From Neoceratodus forsteri (Eukaryota > Chordata > Ceratodontiformes > Ceratodontidae), in assembly GCA_016271365.2 (NCBI GenBank), contig CM057453.1, forward strand, positions 501,121,001-501,185,000: 64,000 nucleotides of DNA, given 5' to 3'. The notes beneath the pieces were generated by a model that saw only the letters and a program-made list of their open reading frames with translations, was not told where the DNA came from and made no database searches. Below are positions 51,943 through 63,311 of the stretch, one piece after another. Numbering within the stretch: position 1 is the first letter of the stretch; each line of letters opens with the position of its first letter. The translations under genes and the position numbers were made by a program.

Positions 51943-54900
51943 ATGGGGAACCCTGGGTCTTTCACATCATGTTGTGTTTGTGATTGTTTGAGTGATTGTC
52001 CTGTGTGTTTATCAAGCCAGCAGTCTCCTGAGGGCCAAGAAAATAATGGCTGTGAAACAGCGTGTTGTACTGGTGAAAACTGTGAATGTGTGCAGAGTGA
52101 TAATTCTGATAGTTGTATGGAGCTGTCTGGCTGTGAGGAATGTATGGAACCTTCTCAAAACAGCACACCCAAACACATGCAGATAGGGGGCGGTGGTACC
52201 CCATACCATGAAGAAGATGAAGAAGACATGTGTAGTCAGGGGGCCCCACAGGAGAGGGAAGATGATGTACCAGGACCTGTGTATTTAGAATTAATAAATG
52301 AATATGAAGTACCCAGAAATAATTTTATTGGTACTGAGTATCGTCAGCAGTTCCGTTTTGCTAACCTAGACCAAATAACATCCATAGACCAATACTATTC
52401 TGCAGTCCACACAGCTGTGCAACAGTTGTTGGACAGAATAAGGCCCACTTTGGGTAGTAATGATTTTGTACAGCTACAGCTGAGTTGTGATAGCTTAAAT
52501 GACCCTGTGTACTCATTACATCAGAACCCCAATGAATTAAATGCAGATGAATTTTTAGAACATATTGCCAATTTATTAAACAGCAAGATGGAGGTGTGTG
52601 CTAATGAGACATTAATGCTGGTTGTGACAGTTGTGTGAAATGTGCATGGGGGCGTTTCCAGAGATGTCAGAAGCATCTTATCTAGCCACATTGTAAAGCA
52701 AAAAGCAAGACACCTAGTCAATATTGTAAATCAAAGTAACACATCATGCTTTGATGCTAGTTTAATTGCTTTGCTAAACAAGCAATTAGTTGATCAGCAG
52801 ATATTAGCAAAAGCTAAAGATTTACACAACAGGGTAGGCTTGTTGGAACACACACTTATAGATTTGAGTCACATATACCTATTTGAGACAGAGCTAAATG
52901 TGACCATCTTTGTTTACTTTACGAACAAACTGGTGCATGGCAGAAGTTTGTGAGTTCTAGTGAACGGGCTAATACTGTTTTTTGTGCTTTTACATGAAAA
53001 CCATTATTATGGTATTAAAAATCTTAAAGGCTTTTTTGGTGCCAGAAATGTGTGTGAGCATTGTCATGCCTTTTTTGCACACAAAGGTTCACACACATGC
53101 CCTAACATGTGCCATGCATGCAGATCCTTTGGCTGCAGTGAAGTGCAAAGTGAGGTGGTACAGTGCCCTGATTGCAATAAGCAACCAATAACACATGACG
53201 AGGTGTGGTTTATCGCCTGATAAGAGCACGCCCAGGGGTGTACTACATGAGGCGCTGGCGCCGAGTGCCTTATGCCATTGCGTGTTCTTTATCAGGCGAT
53301 AAACCACACCTCGGAGTGTGTTATTGCGCTATAAATGGGTCACATTGTAAATAAAACTATTTTAAAAACTAAAGTAAAAAGTGTTGAAAAAAATCTGAAT
53401 TTTGTTTTTAATACAAAAATTAAAAAAAATAGTCCCTCAATTTGGTGTGGTTTTCTGTGTAGATCAGTCGCTAGAGGTCACTTTATCTGTGTTTGTATAT
53501 GGAGTCTGCCTCTTTGTCCCCTCCCTGTCGTCTCTCACAGTAGCACCATGACAGGTGAAGTTGTATAGCCTCCCAACCCTTATCTGCTATAGAGCTCTTT
53601 ATGAAGCGCTGTGTGTATAGCTCTGAGGATTTACTGGTTTGCGGTTTTCAAACCGAACGCCAGAAGTAATAAAATGAAGTTTCGTATCGGGTAAACGACG
53701 TAATGGTGAGAAAATAAAGAGGTTTTGGAACTAGGTTATAGGAGTTTTTATTTATTTTTTGCCTTAGGAGCTTTTTTTTGATGAGATCTGCATGTAGTTG
53801 GAGCGAGCGTGTCCCTTGATGCATGCTGTACATGACGATTTCCTGGTTTGCAGTTTTCAAACCGGAACGACATGACGATTTACTTCACAGGAGTTCTACA
53901 TGGTTTTCTGCAAGAGACAGCAGTCGCTCTTGTCCCGAAGTGGATTTACCACTTATGATGATTGCGGTACTTTTAAATCACTTTAGGTTATGACAGGAAG
54001 GCTGGTGCAGGCGTGGGTCTCGGCTTTGATGTCAAAGCCGTTTCTCGATAGCGCACGGGAACACTCGGTAGATTGCGGCAGCCAACTGAAAAACAGATCG
54101 TGGAGAGCCGTGGATCCGAACTGGTACAAACTTTTCAAGAAAAATATAAAGGTCAGATTTTAATGTGTTTCTTGGGGAGGAGGATTCATTCAGTAATTTA
54201 GCAAACAGACTGCACGGCGGGGGCAGGCTGGCAGGCAGTGACTTCGTCGGTACAGCTCAATGATTCGCACTTGTAAAAGGGCAGACTGGCAAGCGTTAGT
54301 GCTGGTTGGTACAATACCAGGGATTAAGGACACGGCTACGAGGGTGAAACAGCCAATCAGTGGCTTCGTTTTTTTTTTCCATTTTATAAACACTGTTACT
54401 CCACAGACTGTTACAGACAGCATAAATTGACATTCCCCGATTGTCATTTAACTAAATTAAGCAAATCATGTGGAAAACCTAAGGAGGGTGAACATGTTTG
54501 TTTTCAGCCAAAGTGTCATAACTGTCTTACAGATGTACACCCTTTTGAACCCCACGAATGCTATGTTCAGCCATTAAAGACACCGCCATGTTCAAGCAGC
54601 TATATATTCTATGATTTTGAATGCATACACGATGTCGGTGCTGGTGACTCTAGACATATTCCTAATTATATCTATGCCATTGAAAGAGGTCACAAGTAGG
54701 AATTTGAAGGCACTGACTGTGTTGCACAGTTTGTAAAAAAGTTTATTCAAAAAGGGTTTAAGGGGTACACCTTTATAGTTTATAATGCAAAGGGGTATGA
54801 CAGTCACTTTATCTTAAACCAGCTTGTAAAAGAGAAAATGGAGGTGGGTGTTATTGACTCAGGGAAGTAAACTGATGTCTGTAACTGTAACATGGCTAAA

Positions 54901-57121
54901 AATCCATTTTATTGACAGTTTAAATTTCCTACCTATGAGACTAGCTGCTATGCCACATGTGATAGGCTTTGAAGGAGTAAAGGGGTTCTTTCCGCACTTT
55001 TTTAACAAACTAGAAAATCAAAATTATGTAGGGCCTATTCCTGACCCCAAAGATTATGGTATAGGTTACATGATGGCAGATGAAAAAAAAACAGTTTTTG
55101 GAGTGGTATGAATTGCATAAAAAAGATATATTTAATTTTAAAAAGGAATTATACCGCTACTACAAGTCAGATGCAGAGATTCTAAAACAGGTATGTGAAA
55201 TGTTTCAAGATGGTGTAGAGGAAATGTTTCAAGACATTGCAGAGGAGAGAGGGCAAATTGACCCATTTCAGTACATCACTATAGCATCAGTATGCATGGT
55301 CATGTATTGATTTAAATTTTTAGAGCCAGACACCATAGGGATTATACCCTCCGACATCTATCACTGCCAGTGCAAGGGTTACTCCACACCTGCCATACAG
55401 TGGCTTATGTACATAAGTAAACAAGAAAATATTTCCATACAGCATGCTTTGAATGGTGACGAAGTGCAGGTAGGTAATTACTTTCTTGATGGTTATGTTG
55501 TAATAGATGGTGACCCTACAGCATTTGAGTTTTTAGGTTGCTTTTATCATGGCTGCAGGGTGTGTTTCTTTGAAGATTTGTTTAACCCAATGCTTGGCAC
55601 AACCTACAAACACCTATATTGCATGAATATCAAGAAATTAAACTTTCTCAGACATGAAAAGGGTATGAATGTAAGGGTTATGTGGGAGCATGAGTGGAAA
55701 CAGCTGGTGTGCGAGAATCCTTAGTTGCAGGCCTTTTTGAAAGTAGCTGATTTTCCAGAGCCAATGGATCCCCGTGAATCACTTTATGGAGGGCGCTCAA
55801 CTGCTCTGCATTTATATTACAGTGCACAGTCTGGTGAGAAAATCCATTATTATGATTTTACCAGTTTGTATCCCTATGTGAACAAGACCAAGACATACCC
55901 CATAGGGCGCCCAGTGGTTATATATGACAATTTCAAGGATCTCAGACAATATTTTGGGCTGATAAAAGCTGAAGTGTATCTGCCCCATGATCTCTTTTTG
56001 CCTGTTCTGCCCAGCAGGATATGTGGAAAGTTAGTGTTCACACTGTGTCACACATGTGCTGAGACAGTTCGACAGTCACAACCATGTATCCATTCAGATG
56101 AACAATGATCTCTGGAAGGCACATGGTGTACTGAAGAGCTAAAGCTGGCTTTAGAGAAAGGTTATAAGTTGGCCAAGGTGTATGAAGTCTGGCACTATGA
56201 AGACAGGTCAGACAGTCTTTTTACAAACTATATTAAGCTACACCTAAAGGGGAAACAGGAAGCTTCAGGGTATCCAAACTGGTGTACATCTGATGTAGAA
56301 CATAAAGCATACTCAGGCAGTACTATGCTAAGGAAGGTGTTGTTTTAGAAACAGAAAATATGGCAAATAATCCAGCACAAAGACAGATTTCAAAGCTGTT
56401 TTTGAATTCTTTGTGGGGAACATTTGGCAAGTGACCTAACTTGACGAACACAGCTCTTGTCAAGGATGTTGAAGAACTCTTTCAGTACCTTTTCACAGAT
56501 TGCTACCATGTATCGAGTCTGTATTTCATCAATGATGATACAGCCTCAGTACAATGGAAATACACTGAAAATCACTAAGCAAACACTACCCACATTAATG
56601 TTGTTATTGCTGCCTTTACCACAGCTTATGCTCAACTTAAATTGCACAGTTTACTCGAAAGCCTGCAGGACCACTGTTTACACCATGATACAGACTTGGT
56701 CATATTTGTCAGCAGACTGGGTGACTGGGATCCACCACTGGGTGACTGTTTGGGTGATCTGACCAGTGAATTACCACATGGTGAACACATTGTGGAGTTT
56801 GTGTCTGGTGGTCCTAAAACCTATGGCTACAAACTGACCAATGGTAAAATTTGCATGAAGGCAAAAGGCATAACACTAAACATGGCTAATAGTGAAAAGG
56901 TTAACTACAGCTGTCTCAAATCACTAGTAGAGCATTTTGCCAAGGACAGTGGTGCGGATGAAGGTGTTGGGGTACAATCAGTTACTATTGGACTGAAAAA
57001 AATTGTGAGAAACAAAAAGAGCATCACTATTGAAAACAGGCCAGAAAAGAAAACCTTTAGGGTTGTCTACAACAAAAGGTTTTTGACTGAGGAGTTTAAA
57101 ACATTGCCTTATGGCTTCTGA
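51943..57121 (+). pseudogene. Protein-primed family B DNA polymerase (PolB)
   Basis: This would replicate the element's linear DNA. N-terminal region 51943-52638: a cysteine-rich start, then the conserved Maverick segment FRFANLDQITS to VVTVV. Then 52642-52953, and a cysteine-rich zinc-binding part (52960-53198) cut by an insert. From about 54420 it reads on: exonuclease I YDFECIHD, exonuclease II YNAKGYDSHF, exonuclease III YYKSDAEIL, then GCFYHGC. Polymerase motifs: A as YDFTSLYPYVNK (about 55850), B as LFLNSLWGTFGK (about 56400), C as HHDTDLVIF (about 56690), with Leu where Ser is usual. At least six stops/frameshifts. Its end overlaps the ATPase start by 11 bases. Confidence 0.92.
53199..54420. 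mobile_element. 1.2-kb insert in PolB with long hairpin at its left edge
   Basis: PolB coding stops after the CPDCNKQ zinc segment and resumes with FPDCHLTKLSKSCG. The intervening sequence has no coding domain. Its left edge is a near-perfect inverted repeat, gaggtgtggtttatcgcctg ataa (53199 on) against ttat caggcgataaaccacacctc (ending 53314), with about 50 bases between longer arms. A 30-bp direct repeat (tttactggtttgcggttttc and tttcctggtttgcagttttc) occurs near 53629 and 53841, and cggctttga/tcaaagccg forms a small hairpin at 54021. Both flanks end in tgac, a possible short target duplication. Type unknown. Confidence 0.6.
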
Positions 57122-57839
57122 TATGGGTATGGATATACATTTGCAGTGCCCTTTTTCCTGTATTTTGGCTGGACCATCAAACTGTGGGAAAAGTTATTTT
57201 ATTAAAAGCATGTTGGAAGCTGGTCTCAATGCTTTAACAAGATATCCAGAAATTGTTATCTGGTGTTATAGCTGTTGGCAACCTTTGTATACAGAATTAC
57301 GTAGTAAATTTCCTCAGCTGAGATTTATAGAAGGTATTCCTAGCATTCTACAAGATGACAAACTATTACCACCTCAAAAAGTAAATCTTTTAATTGTAGA
57401 TGAGTTAATGGAAACAGCATCTGAAAACTGTGAAATTCAAAAATGTTTTACACAGTACTGCCATCACAGAAATGTTAGTATCTTGTATGTCACACAAAAT
57501 TTGTTTGTCCAGGGTAAAAAAAGCAGGACCATAAATTTAAATGCTAATTATATAGTTTTATTTAAAAATCCCAGAGATGAGCTACAGGTCAGTACGCTGG
57601 CTTGCCAGATATATCCTGGAAAGACCAAATTTTTTGAAGAGGTCTTTAAAGATGCTATCCATGAGGCTTATGGTTATCTTCTGGTGGATTTAAAACCCAC
57701 TACACCGGAATCATACCACTTAAGGTCAGGTTTGTTTTCACCTGCTTTACCTGTTGAATACATCATGAAACAGAATGCCCCAATGAAAATAAGAACTGCC
57801 TCATTTGTTCATTGTAGTCAGATGGTCATAGCCCTGTGA
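57111..57839 (+). CDS. FtsK/HerA-type DNA packaging ATPase
   Basis: This is an ATPase that in Mavericks and related viruses is thought to pump the genome into capsids. The frame of 242 codons is uninterrupted. Walker A is ILAGPSNCGKSYF (residues about 17-29), Walker B is LLIVDELME near residue 100, and YVTQNLF follows (sensor-like segment with Q-N). The length is as usual for the family. The start ATG lies within the end of PolB (overlap 11 bases), which supports co-expression of the rightward gene block. It is the only clearly intact large gene of the element. A purifying reason for intactness is not implied, as chance preservation is possible. Confidence 0.9.
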   Translation: MASDMGMDIHLQCPFSCILAGPSNCGKSYFIKSMLEAGLNALTRYPEIVIWCYSCWQPLYTELRSKFPQLRFIEGIPSILQDDKLLPPQKVNLLIVDELMETASENCEIQKCFTQYCHHRNVSILYVTQNLFVQGKKSRTINLNANYIVLFKNPRDELQVSTLACQIYPGKTKFFEEVFKDAIHEAYGYLLVDLKPTTPESYHLRSGLFSPALPVEYIMKQNAPMKIRTASFVHCSQMVIAL

Positions 57840-57848
57840 CATGTCAGC

Positions 57849-58146
57849 ATGTCTGAAAAGAAATCTTGCAGTGCTTAAGCTGCTGGTGAAGGGGCCACTG
57901 TGACAGTGAAAAGCTATTCTCTGTTCAGCCTCTGATGATTTAATAGCAGCAATTGCAGAAGTGGCACTCAATGCTATTAAAGGGAATATACCTCTCACTA
58001 CTCATCAGATTAGGAAGCTAAAGAGGAGATGCAACATTGTTAAAAAATTAAGTAATAAAAAGCTGTCTGTTAAACATAAGAAGCATCTTGTAACACAGTC
58101 TAGGGGTTTTATAGGCACCTTGCTCAGTGTGGCTATACCATTTTAA
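57849..58146 (+). pseudogene. Small conserved basic Maverick protein
   Basis: This begins with ATG at 57849 (MSEKKSCSA), soon meets a stop, then in another frame reads DDLIAAIAEVALNAIKGNIP, a basic helical part (RKLKRRCNIVKKL), and KKHLVTQSRGFIGTLLSVAIPF before a stop. A short basic protein with this ending is common next to the ATPase in vertebrate Mavericks. Its role is unknown, and a core or assembly function has been proposed for such proteins. The first third is broken. Confidence 0.65.
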
Positions 58147-58183
58147 CCAGCCTTCTATCAAGCAGATGAAACAGGCATGGCTT

Positions 58184-58920
58184 ATGCACAAAAAAATGTG
58201 TTTGGTACCTAAACATCAGCTGGACATGCTAAGAGGTCATCCACCCTCTGAAGAACCACCAAGAAAGAGTGTGGAACGACAGCTGGATGCTGAGATGCAG
58301 GCTGTTCTTCAAAGGACTGACCTCTCTGAATATGAGAAGGCTAAAGTATATGGGAATGTGCTACAATGCTATCTCACAGTTGTACAGTACGCCAGGGTGA
58401 AAAAGATGTTGCAAACTTGTCATTATCTTTGACACCACATGAGCTAATGCAGCCACAAGATGACAACACACTGCTACCTGGCACTGATGACATATACAGT
58501 GAAATAGTACAAGGTGTTTCTGTACATGCCCAAAAAAACACTGAAATGTTGTTAAACTAAAAAGGTCTGCTGGTGTTACAAACTGGAATGATTGTGGTGA
58601 ATTTATATATCGTGGTGTACATATTAAAGGGTCTCACATATATGACTTAGTCAGAACTGTTACTTCACAAAGATATACAACTGATGCTAAAAAACCTAGG
58701 GGGTGGGATAAATTTATCAATGCTTTAGCAGAAATTAATGCTCCTGAATCAGTGGTACCCAACATACAAAACAGGCATTTGATTCAGAGTTCTAAAAAAC
58801 ATCTTTCAGAGGTTCTGGCAGATACTTCTGCAACGCCAGCATCTGAACCCCACACAGCATCACCAGTGACAAGGATAAGAAAAACTCCTTTTAAAAAACC
58901 ACAATGGTTAATGTTTTAAC
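58184..58920 (+). pseudogene. Conserved Maverick protein of unknown function
   Basis: The start MHKKMCLVP is followed by a helical region (LDAEMQAVLQRTDLSEYEKAKVYG, VLQCYLTVV). After a frameshift near 58400 come LSLTPHELMQPQDDN and DIYSEIVQGVSVHAQKNTEMLL. Beyond a stop at 58558-58560, in another frame, WNDCGEFIYRGVHIKGSHIYDLV and KPRGWDKFINALAEINAPESV follow. Together these form the N- and C-terminal halves of a protein usually found in this position in Mavericks. The last gene of the rightward block, it ends near 58917. Confidence 0.7.
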
Positions 58921-59166
58921 ACCTATGCTATGTCCTACACAGTTCTCTTAATTGTGTGTTTTTGTACATTTTATTAATCAAACTATATGCTGCCTTTTGT
59001 TTTATCATGTTGTAAAAATAAACAAACACTCTGATGCAACTCACAAATTGCTGTGTTTATTGTCTCCTCACAACAGTACCTTTATTAATTATACACTATA
59101 AAAGCAAACTACAATGTTGTCTAGAAAATACAGCATGCATTGTTTGTGGATCTACCAGCAGTAATA
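58921..59166. terminator. Convergent intergenic region
   Basis: AT-rich space between the ends of the rightward and leftward gene blocks. It holds aaataaaca (59018) on the + strand, a possible polyadenylation signal for the rightward genes. No coding evidence. Confidence 0.4.
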
Positions 59167-59703
59167 TCATTGGTTATAATTATAACATGAAATTACTGAC
59201 TGTGGACTTAAAGAAAAAGAAAGCTTCAGCCTTTTAACAATTGTACATTGCTTGACAAATTTATAAACTTTTCGATCATTCATTATTAAATTATCAGAAT
59301 ACAGACTAATCACATCATTAAAGGATACACCTTTGCATCTATGATGTAAGAAAAATATACAATGGTGTCTGCAGGTCATAATGTTACATCTTGAACCTGT
59401 TTAGAGTTAAACAGTGTTTTTCTCACATTTTTTCCTGAAAAACGTAACAACTGATGGTGGAAAAAATGTAAAGTCTGGAGGAAATCCATAAAAGTCAAAA
59501 AATTCCCCAGTGGTATGGTCAGGTAAATAAATAGCTAACCAGTGTTCACCAGGCATAGACTGGGGCTGTGTATTCACAACTAAAGAGGCTGGCATGCATG
59601 TAAGTCTCTCTGAAGGTAGTTGATCACTTGCAAAGACCCCCAAAAAGCTGTTTCTGGTAGTAGGGTCAGCGTGGAGAAATGTGTCCCGTTATTGAGTATT
59701 CAT
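59167..59703 (-). pseudogene. Adenovirus-type cysteine protease (adenain-like)
   Basis: This is the capsid maturation protease. The ATG at 59703-59701 follows the MCP stop by two bases, but codon 5 is a TAA. The frame from 59643 shows the substrate-binding start LGVFASDQLP, the catalytic His in GEHWLAIYL, and the acidic partner in GEFFDFYGFPP. After a stop at 59407, the C-terminal part in another frame (59379 leftward) carries CRHHCIFFLHHRCKG, corresponding to the catalytic Cys helix, and ends with YSDNLIMNDRKVYKFV. All three catalytic positions are therefore present but split over frames. Confidence 0.85.
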
Positions 59704-59705
59704 GT

Positions 59706-60864
59706 TTAATTGAAGTCAAACACAACATTTCGTCTTTGATTACTCTCCACAACATTATCAAAAACCGCATACACCGCCATATTCACTGTAGCTGGCAGTG
59801 GGTCAGCAAACCATATTTCAGCTCTCAGATTGCCTGAGTGGATTAGTGAATAATGGTCACTACAGTCTTGGTCAGGGCTTAGATCAAAAGCAAAAAGTGC
59901 GTACCCCTGACAAAAACCTACATGGTCTATCAGCAGAGGGTTGTCTTTCATATGTTTTCCACTCACGTGGATCAAACTGATATATTCTCTGACAGCATTA
60001 CCACTTGTAAAGTTAGGTTACAGTGGTTTAGCAGGGACTTGTTCACCATCCACATAGAGGGCTATAAAGTTAATGTTAAAATGTTTAAAATTGAATGGGT
60101 TTTTATTATACACACCACTGAAAGCATCATTATCTACAAAGCCCATCACCAATAATTTAGGTATCTGACCCAGAAACAGATTATCTTTGTTACATACACG
60201 GCTCCCACCAGCTATACTGAACACTTTCATGCTAACACGATCAATAGGGTACTTTGCATTAGCAGCCTGAGCACGACCAATCCGTACAGCTGGTGAAATT
60301 GTTACTCTTTTTACATATATAGATGCAGCCTTTATTTGTAATTTATATTCTTCATCTGCATCACCACTTATTAAACAAAATTAGTTCTTTTTATGAACAA
60401 GTTTAATTTTAACATCCACTCCATTCAAGAGCAATTTTTCCTGGGAAAAAAGGTCTGCACGAATTGGCCCAGCCAGTTCTACCATGCGACTGCCTACTGT
60501 AAAAGCTGCTTGCTTTTTAAAGCCCTCATTGGGGCCATTAAGAACCGTATTTTCGTGCTGTCCTGGTATGTCTTTATAAATAATCCAGATGAAAATTGTG
60601 TAGACAGGTTGTCTTCGCTGTAACTGAGCAGTGATTCAATAATTGCTCTGTAGGGGTAACTGTTATTCAGGTGTTGTTAAGGTCAATGTAGTCTTCACCA
60701 TTGCCCACCACATAAAACTCCAGAGGGGCGCTATCACTTATGGCTGACAAGGGTGGGATTTCGACATAAAGGTTTTTTTCTATACTGGTTTGGGTCGATG
60801 GTAACATGAAGAGGTCTAGTTCTGATTTTCCACATTCTTGAGACATGCAGTGTACCAGAGACAT
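59706..60864 (-). pseudogene. Major capsid protein (double jelly-roll)
   Basis: This is the hexon-type major capsid protein of the Maverick virion. The start at 60864 reads MSLVHCMSQECGKSELDLF, then PPLSAISDSAPLEF and GEDYIDLNNT, the hallmark N-terminus of Maverick MCPs. It continues in shifted frames with VGSRMVELAGPIRADLFSQ, RVSMKVFSIAGG, GFVDNDAFSGVYNKNPFNF, HVSGKHMKDN and GYALFAFDLSPDQ, ending with NVVFDFN and a stop at 59706. A frameshift near 60660 and single stops near 60385 and 60016 disrupt it. The length (about 386 codons) and order are complete. Confidence 0.9.
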
Positions 60865-60867
60865 GGT

Positions 60868-61301
60868 TTAAAACAAGTCCCTTTGTCTGTTGCTTTTACG
60901 ATGCTTTCTCTCCTGGCGCTTACATTTCACAACTGTTCTTTTCTTTTGAACATGCAGCCTTTTAATAGTGCTTTCACGGGTCTCTGAGAGGGCCATTCTC
61001 CTTTTCTTATTGGTTCTCTTGTAAGCAACCATTCCTGCCCCATCTTGTGGCTTCTCTGGATCATGTGTTGTAAAGGAACTCACAACATTCTCCACTACAT
61101 CTAGTGGGGTTTCACTATCTGGAAACCTTTTTGTAATAGTGGAACAGCTTTTCTAAATAAGCCTCTAAATATGCCACCTATTCCAGCACCATACATAACA
61201 GGGGCTCCATGAAAACCAGACAAGCCATGACCAGCCTGTGCTTTGTAATATGCCACATAAAGGCTAGGGTCACTGTACAACCTCTGTGACTTTGTAGGCA
61301 T
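60868..61301 (-). pseudogene. Small glycine-rich/basic core-like protein
   Basis: The ATG at 61301 follows the minor-capsid stop directly (tga atg). The first part reads YYKAQAGHGLSGF, then GAGIGGIFRGLFRKAVPLLQKG, a hydrophobic glycine-rich segment resembling the adenovirus pX/pVI-type proteins found between capsid genes in Mavericks. A frameshift at about 61100 joins to a strongly basic C-terminal part (KRTNKKRRM, VQKKRTVVKCKRQERKHRKS) that could bind DNA. The stop lies just before the MCP start. The function is inferred from position and composition. Confidence 0.65.
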
Positions 61302-61992
61302 TCAGAAAGCTCCTTTAACAGGGTGAAAATGAAGCTTCATGATCACTTTGCCAAACAAGAATCACACATTTTTGTCTTGATCATTCTTTATTACGGTAGT
61401 TATAGTGTCAAACTGATGTTTGCTGATTGGTATATAATCTGGCTTATCATAGCGGATGGTTATGATGTCATTATTCTTACCAGATATTTCCACACAATGA
61501 AGTAGGGGGACATGGCTGTCTCTGACTCTTTGGTGCTCAACAATATCTGAATATACAAAGTGTATAACAACCGCCATTGCTGTCTGCATAATATGGTACG
61601 ATGCTTGACTACACTTGTGGGATGTCAGGTGGTACCCCCAAAATACGTGCAAGATTATTGCGAGCTATGAATGATCTACCACTAATGTTGTGGAATTTTA
61701 TGTTCCGGTTCCGACTGTCATATTCTAGCCACATTTCTAGCTCTGCGCTTTCCAGTGTCTCATTGATGGCTGCTGTGATGTCTTCAACATTTTGATAATA
61801 ACCTCTGGGAATCGATAATGTTAATATAGGCCTAGAAGTTTCACCTGCATAAAATTTCCCATCCTGTGATGTAATATTGTCCCATGTCCTTGGATACTGT
61901 ATTTCTGACAGACCAGCTTCCCATAAACCCACTAAATTGATAGGTTTTGCTAGTTTCACAGTATAATCCGATACTGTGTTGTTGGGAAACAT
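61302..61992 (-). pseudogene. Minor capsid (penton-like) protein
   Basis: This is the single jelly-roll vertex protein of the Maverick capsid. From 61992 it reads FPNNTVSDYTVKLAKPINL, WEAGLSEIQYP, IPRGYYQNVEDI and IARNNLARILGVPPDIPQV before a stop. Another frame (61652-61362) continues with VYSDIVEHQRV, DSHVPLLHCVEI and YIPISKHQFDTITTVI, then LFGKVIMKLHF and a stop at 61302, which abuts the next ATG. One frameshift splits it. The motif order is that of the family. Confidence 0.87.
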
Positions 61993-62142
61993 TTAAAAAG
62001 AGGCATTGCTGGGCAATGTTACATAAAAAACATTTTTAGATATTGTTTTACCACTAATGTCTTCGCGCAACTGCCATCATGTAAAACATGAATGCTTCTT
62101 TATAATTTTAAATCTCTCAGCTGTTTGGATTCTATCCAACTG
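61993..62142 (-). other. Spacer between integrase and minor capsid gene
   Basis: About 150 bases with no supported coding region, possibly holding the promoter of the capsid gene block. No clear boxes seen. Confidence 0.35.
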
Positions 62143-63268
62143 TTAAATTTTGATGGCCAGCCAAGCCATTTCACTAAAACAAATTGTTTCTTCCCTTGTG
62201 TTTTCTGTGAGACTATTTTCTCCACCCTGTATACACAACAATTCTTGCTCATAAAATGTACCTCTTATTTCATCACCATCATAATCTTTTAATTTGTACA
62301 CTGGTACAGGCTTAGGTATACATTCAGAAATAATGAATATCTCGCTGGTAAAGTTTTGTTCATAACCTTTTTCAAATGTTTTCTTAACTCTAGAAACACC
62401 CACGTGATCACCCACATGACATCTGAAAGGTCTTTTCACTTTTGGTTCAAGATCTTTATATAGATTTTTCCAGGTAATTAAAGAATTGTCATTTGTTACA
62501 TCGACAGGTCTCATTTTGATGGACCGGTGATAACTATAATTATAGGACTTTGTTAAAGATTGTAGGACATCTATGTACTACGTATTAAATGCTGTAAAAT
62601 ATCTCCACATTTTTGTTTTCAACGTGCGGTTAAATCTTTCCACAATGCATGCCTTAACATCATTTGATGTTGTAAAATGGTGTATGCTTTGTGATTTTAA
62701 AAATAATTGAAATTTAGCATTAAGAAATTCGGTCCCTTCATCTGTTTGTAATTTTTCATGCTTGCACCTGTCTCGTAGTATCATTTTGAAAGCCTCTGTC
62801 ACCCTTTGTTCCTGATTTATTTTTTAACACTTTAGTCCATGCATATTTTGACAGAACATCAATAAGTGTCAGAATAAACTGGATTCCATCATTTTCTTTT
62901 GAAAGGCTACTGATCTCCACCAAATCGGTTTGCCATTGTGCGTCAATATTATTAACAACTACCCTGTTTCTAAGAAATCGTTTCCTTGCAGGCTTGTGCA
63001 TAGTGTAGGCATCTTGTAATGACAGCCAGTGTGATACTTGTGTGCGAGTAAACCTTTTCTCTTGTTTTGCAGCGTCATGTAGTCTTTGAACGCCTTCTAA
63101 GCTACCAGGCGAAAGAGGATCATAGTAAATTTTTTTCAAGGATTTCTTAACCTTGATTTTTGTTAAACAGCACAAATAAGATACATGCAGTTTTTCCAGT
63201 CTTAATATTTTTATTATGAAAGCACACACATTGTACACATACATTATATAACAACACAAAACACGCAA
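62143..63268 (-). pseudogene. Retroviral-type integrase of the Maverick element
   Basis: This integrates the element DNA. The N-terminal part (63160 leftward) reads LKKIYYDPLSPGSLEGVQRL, WLSLQDAYTMHKPARKRF, QWQTDLVEI (first catalytic Asp) and LTLIDVLSKYAW. After a frameshift near 62810, 62802-62578 gives TDEGTEFLNAKF (second Asp) and KACIVERFNRTLK (catalytic Glu). The C-terminal part 62514-62143 (VGDHVGVSRVKKTFEKGYEQNF, PVYKLKDYDGDEIRGTFYEQEL) is the chromo/SH3-like end. The D-D-E residues are intact but the reading frame is broken at least twice. Confidence 0.9.
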
Positions 63269-63311
63269 TAGCAGTTGTGCTAAAAATTACACTATATGAT
63301 AGTATAAAACA

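Noticed and set aside
54190..54447. 85-codon minus-strand frame in the PolB insert
   Set aside because: Runs over the boundary between the insert and PolB, so it cannot be an ancestral gene of either.
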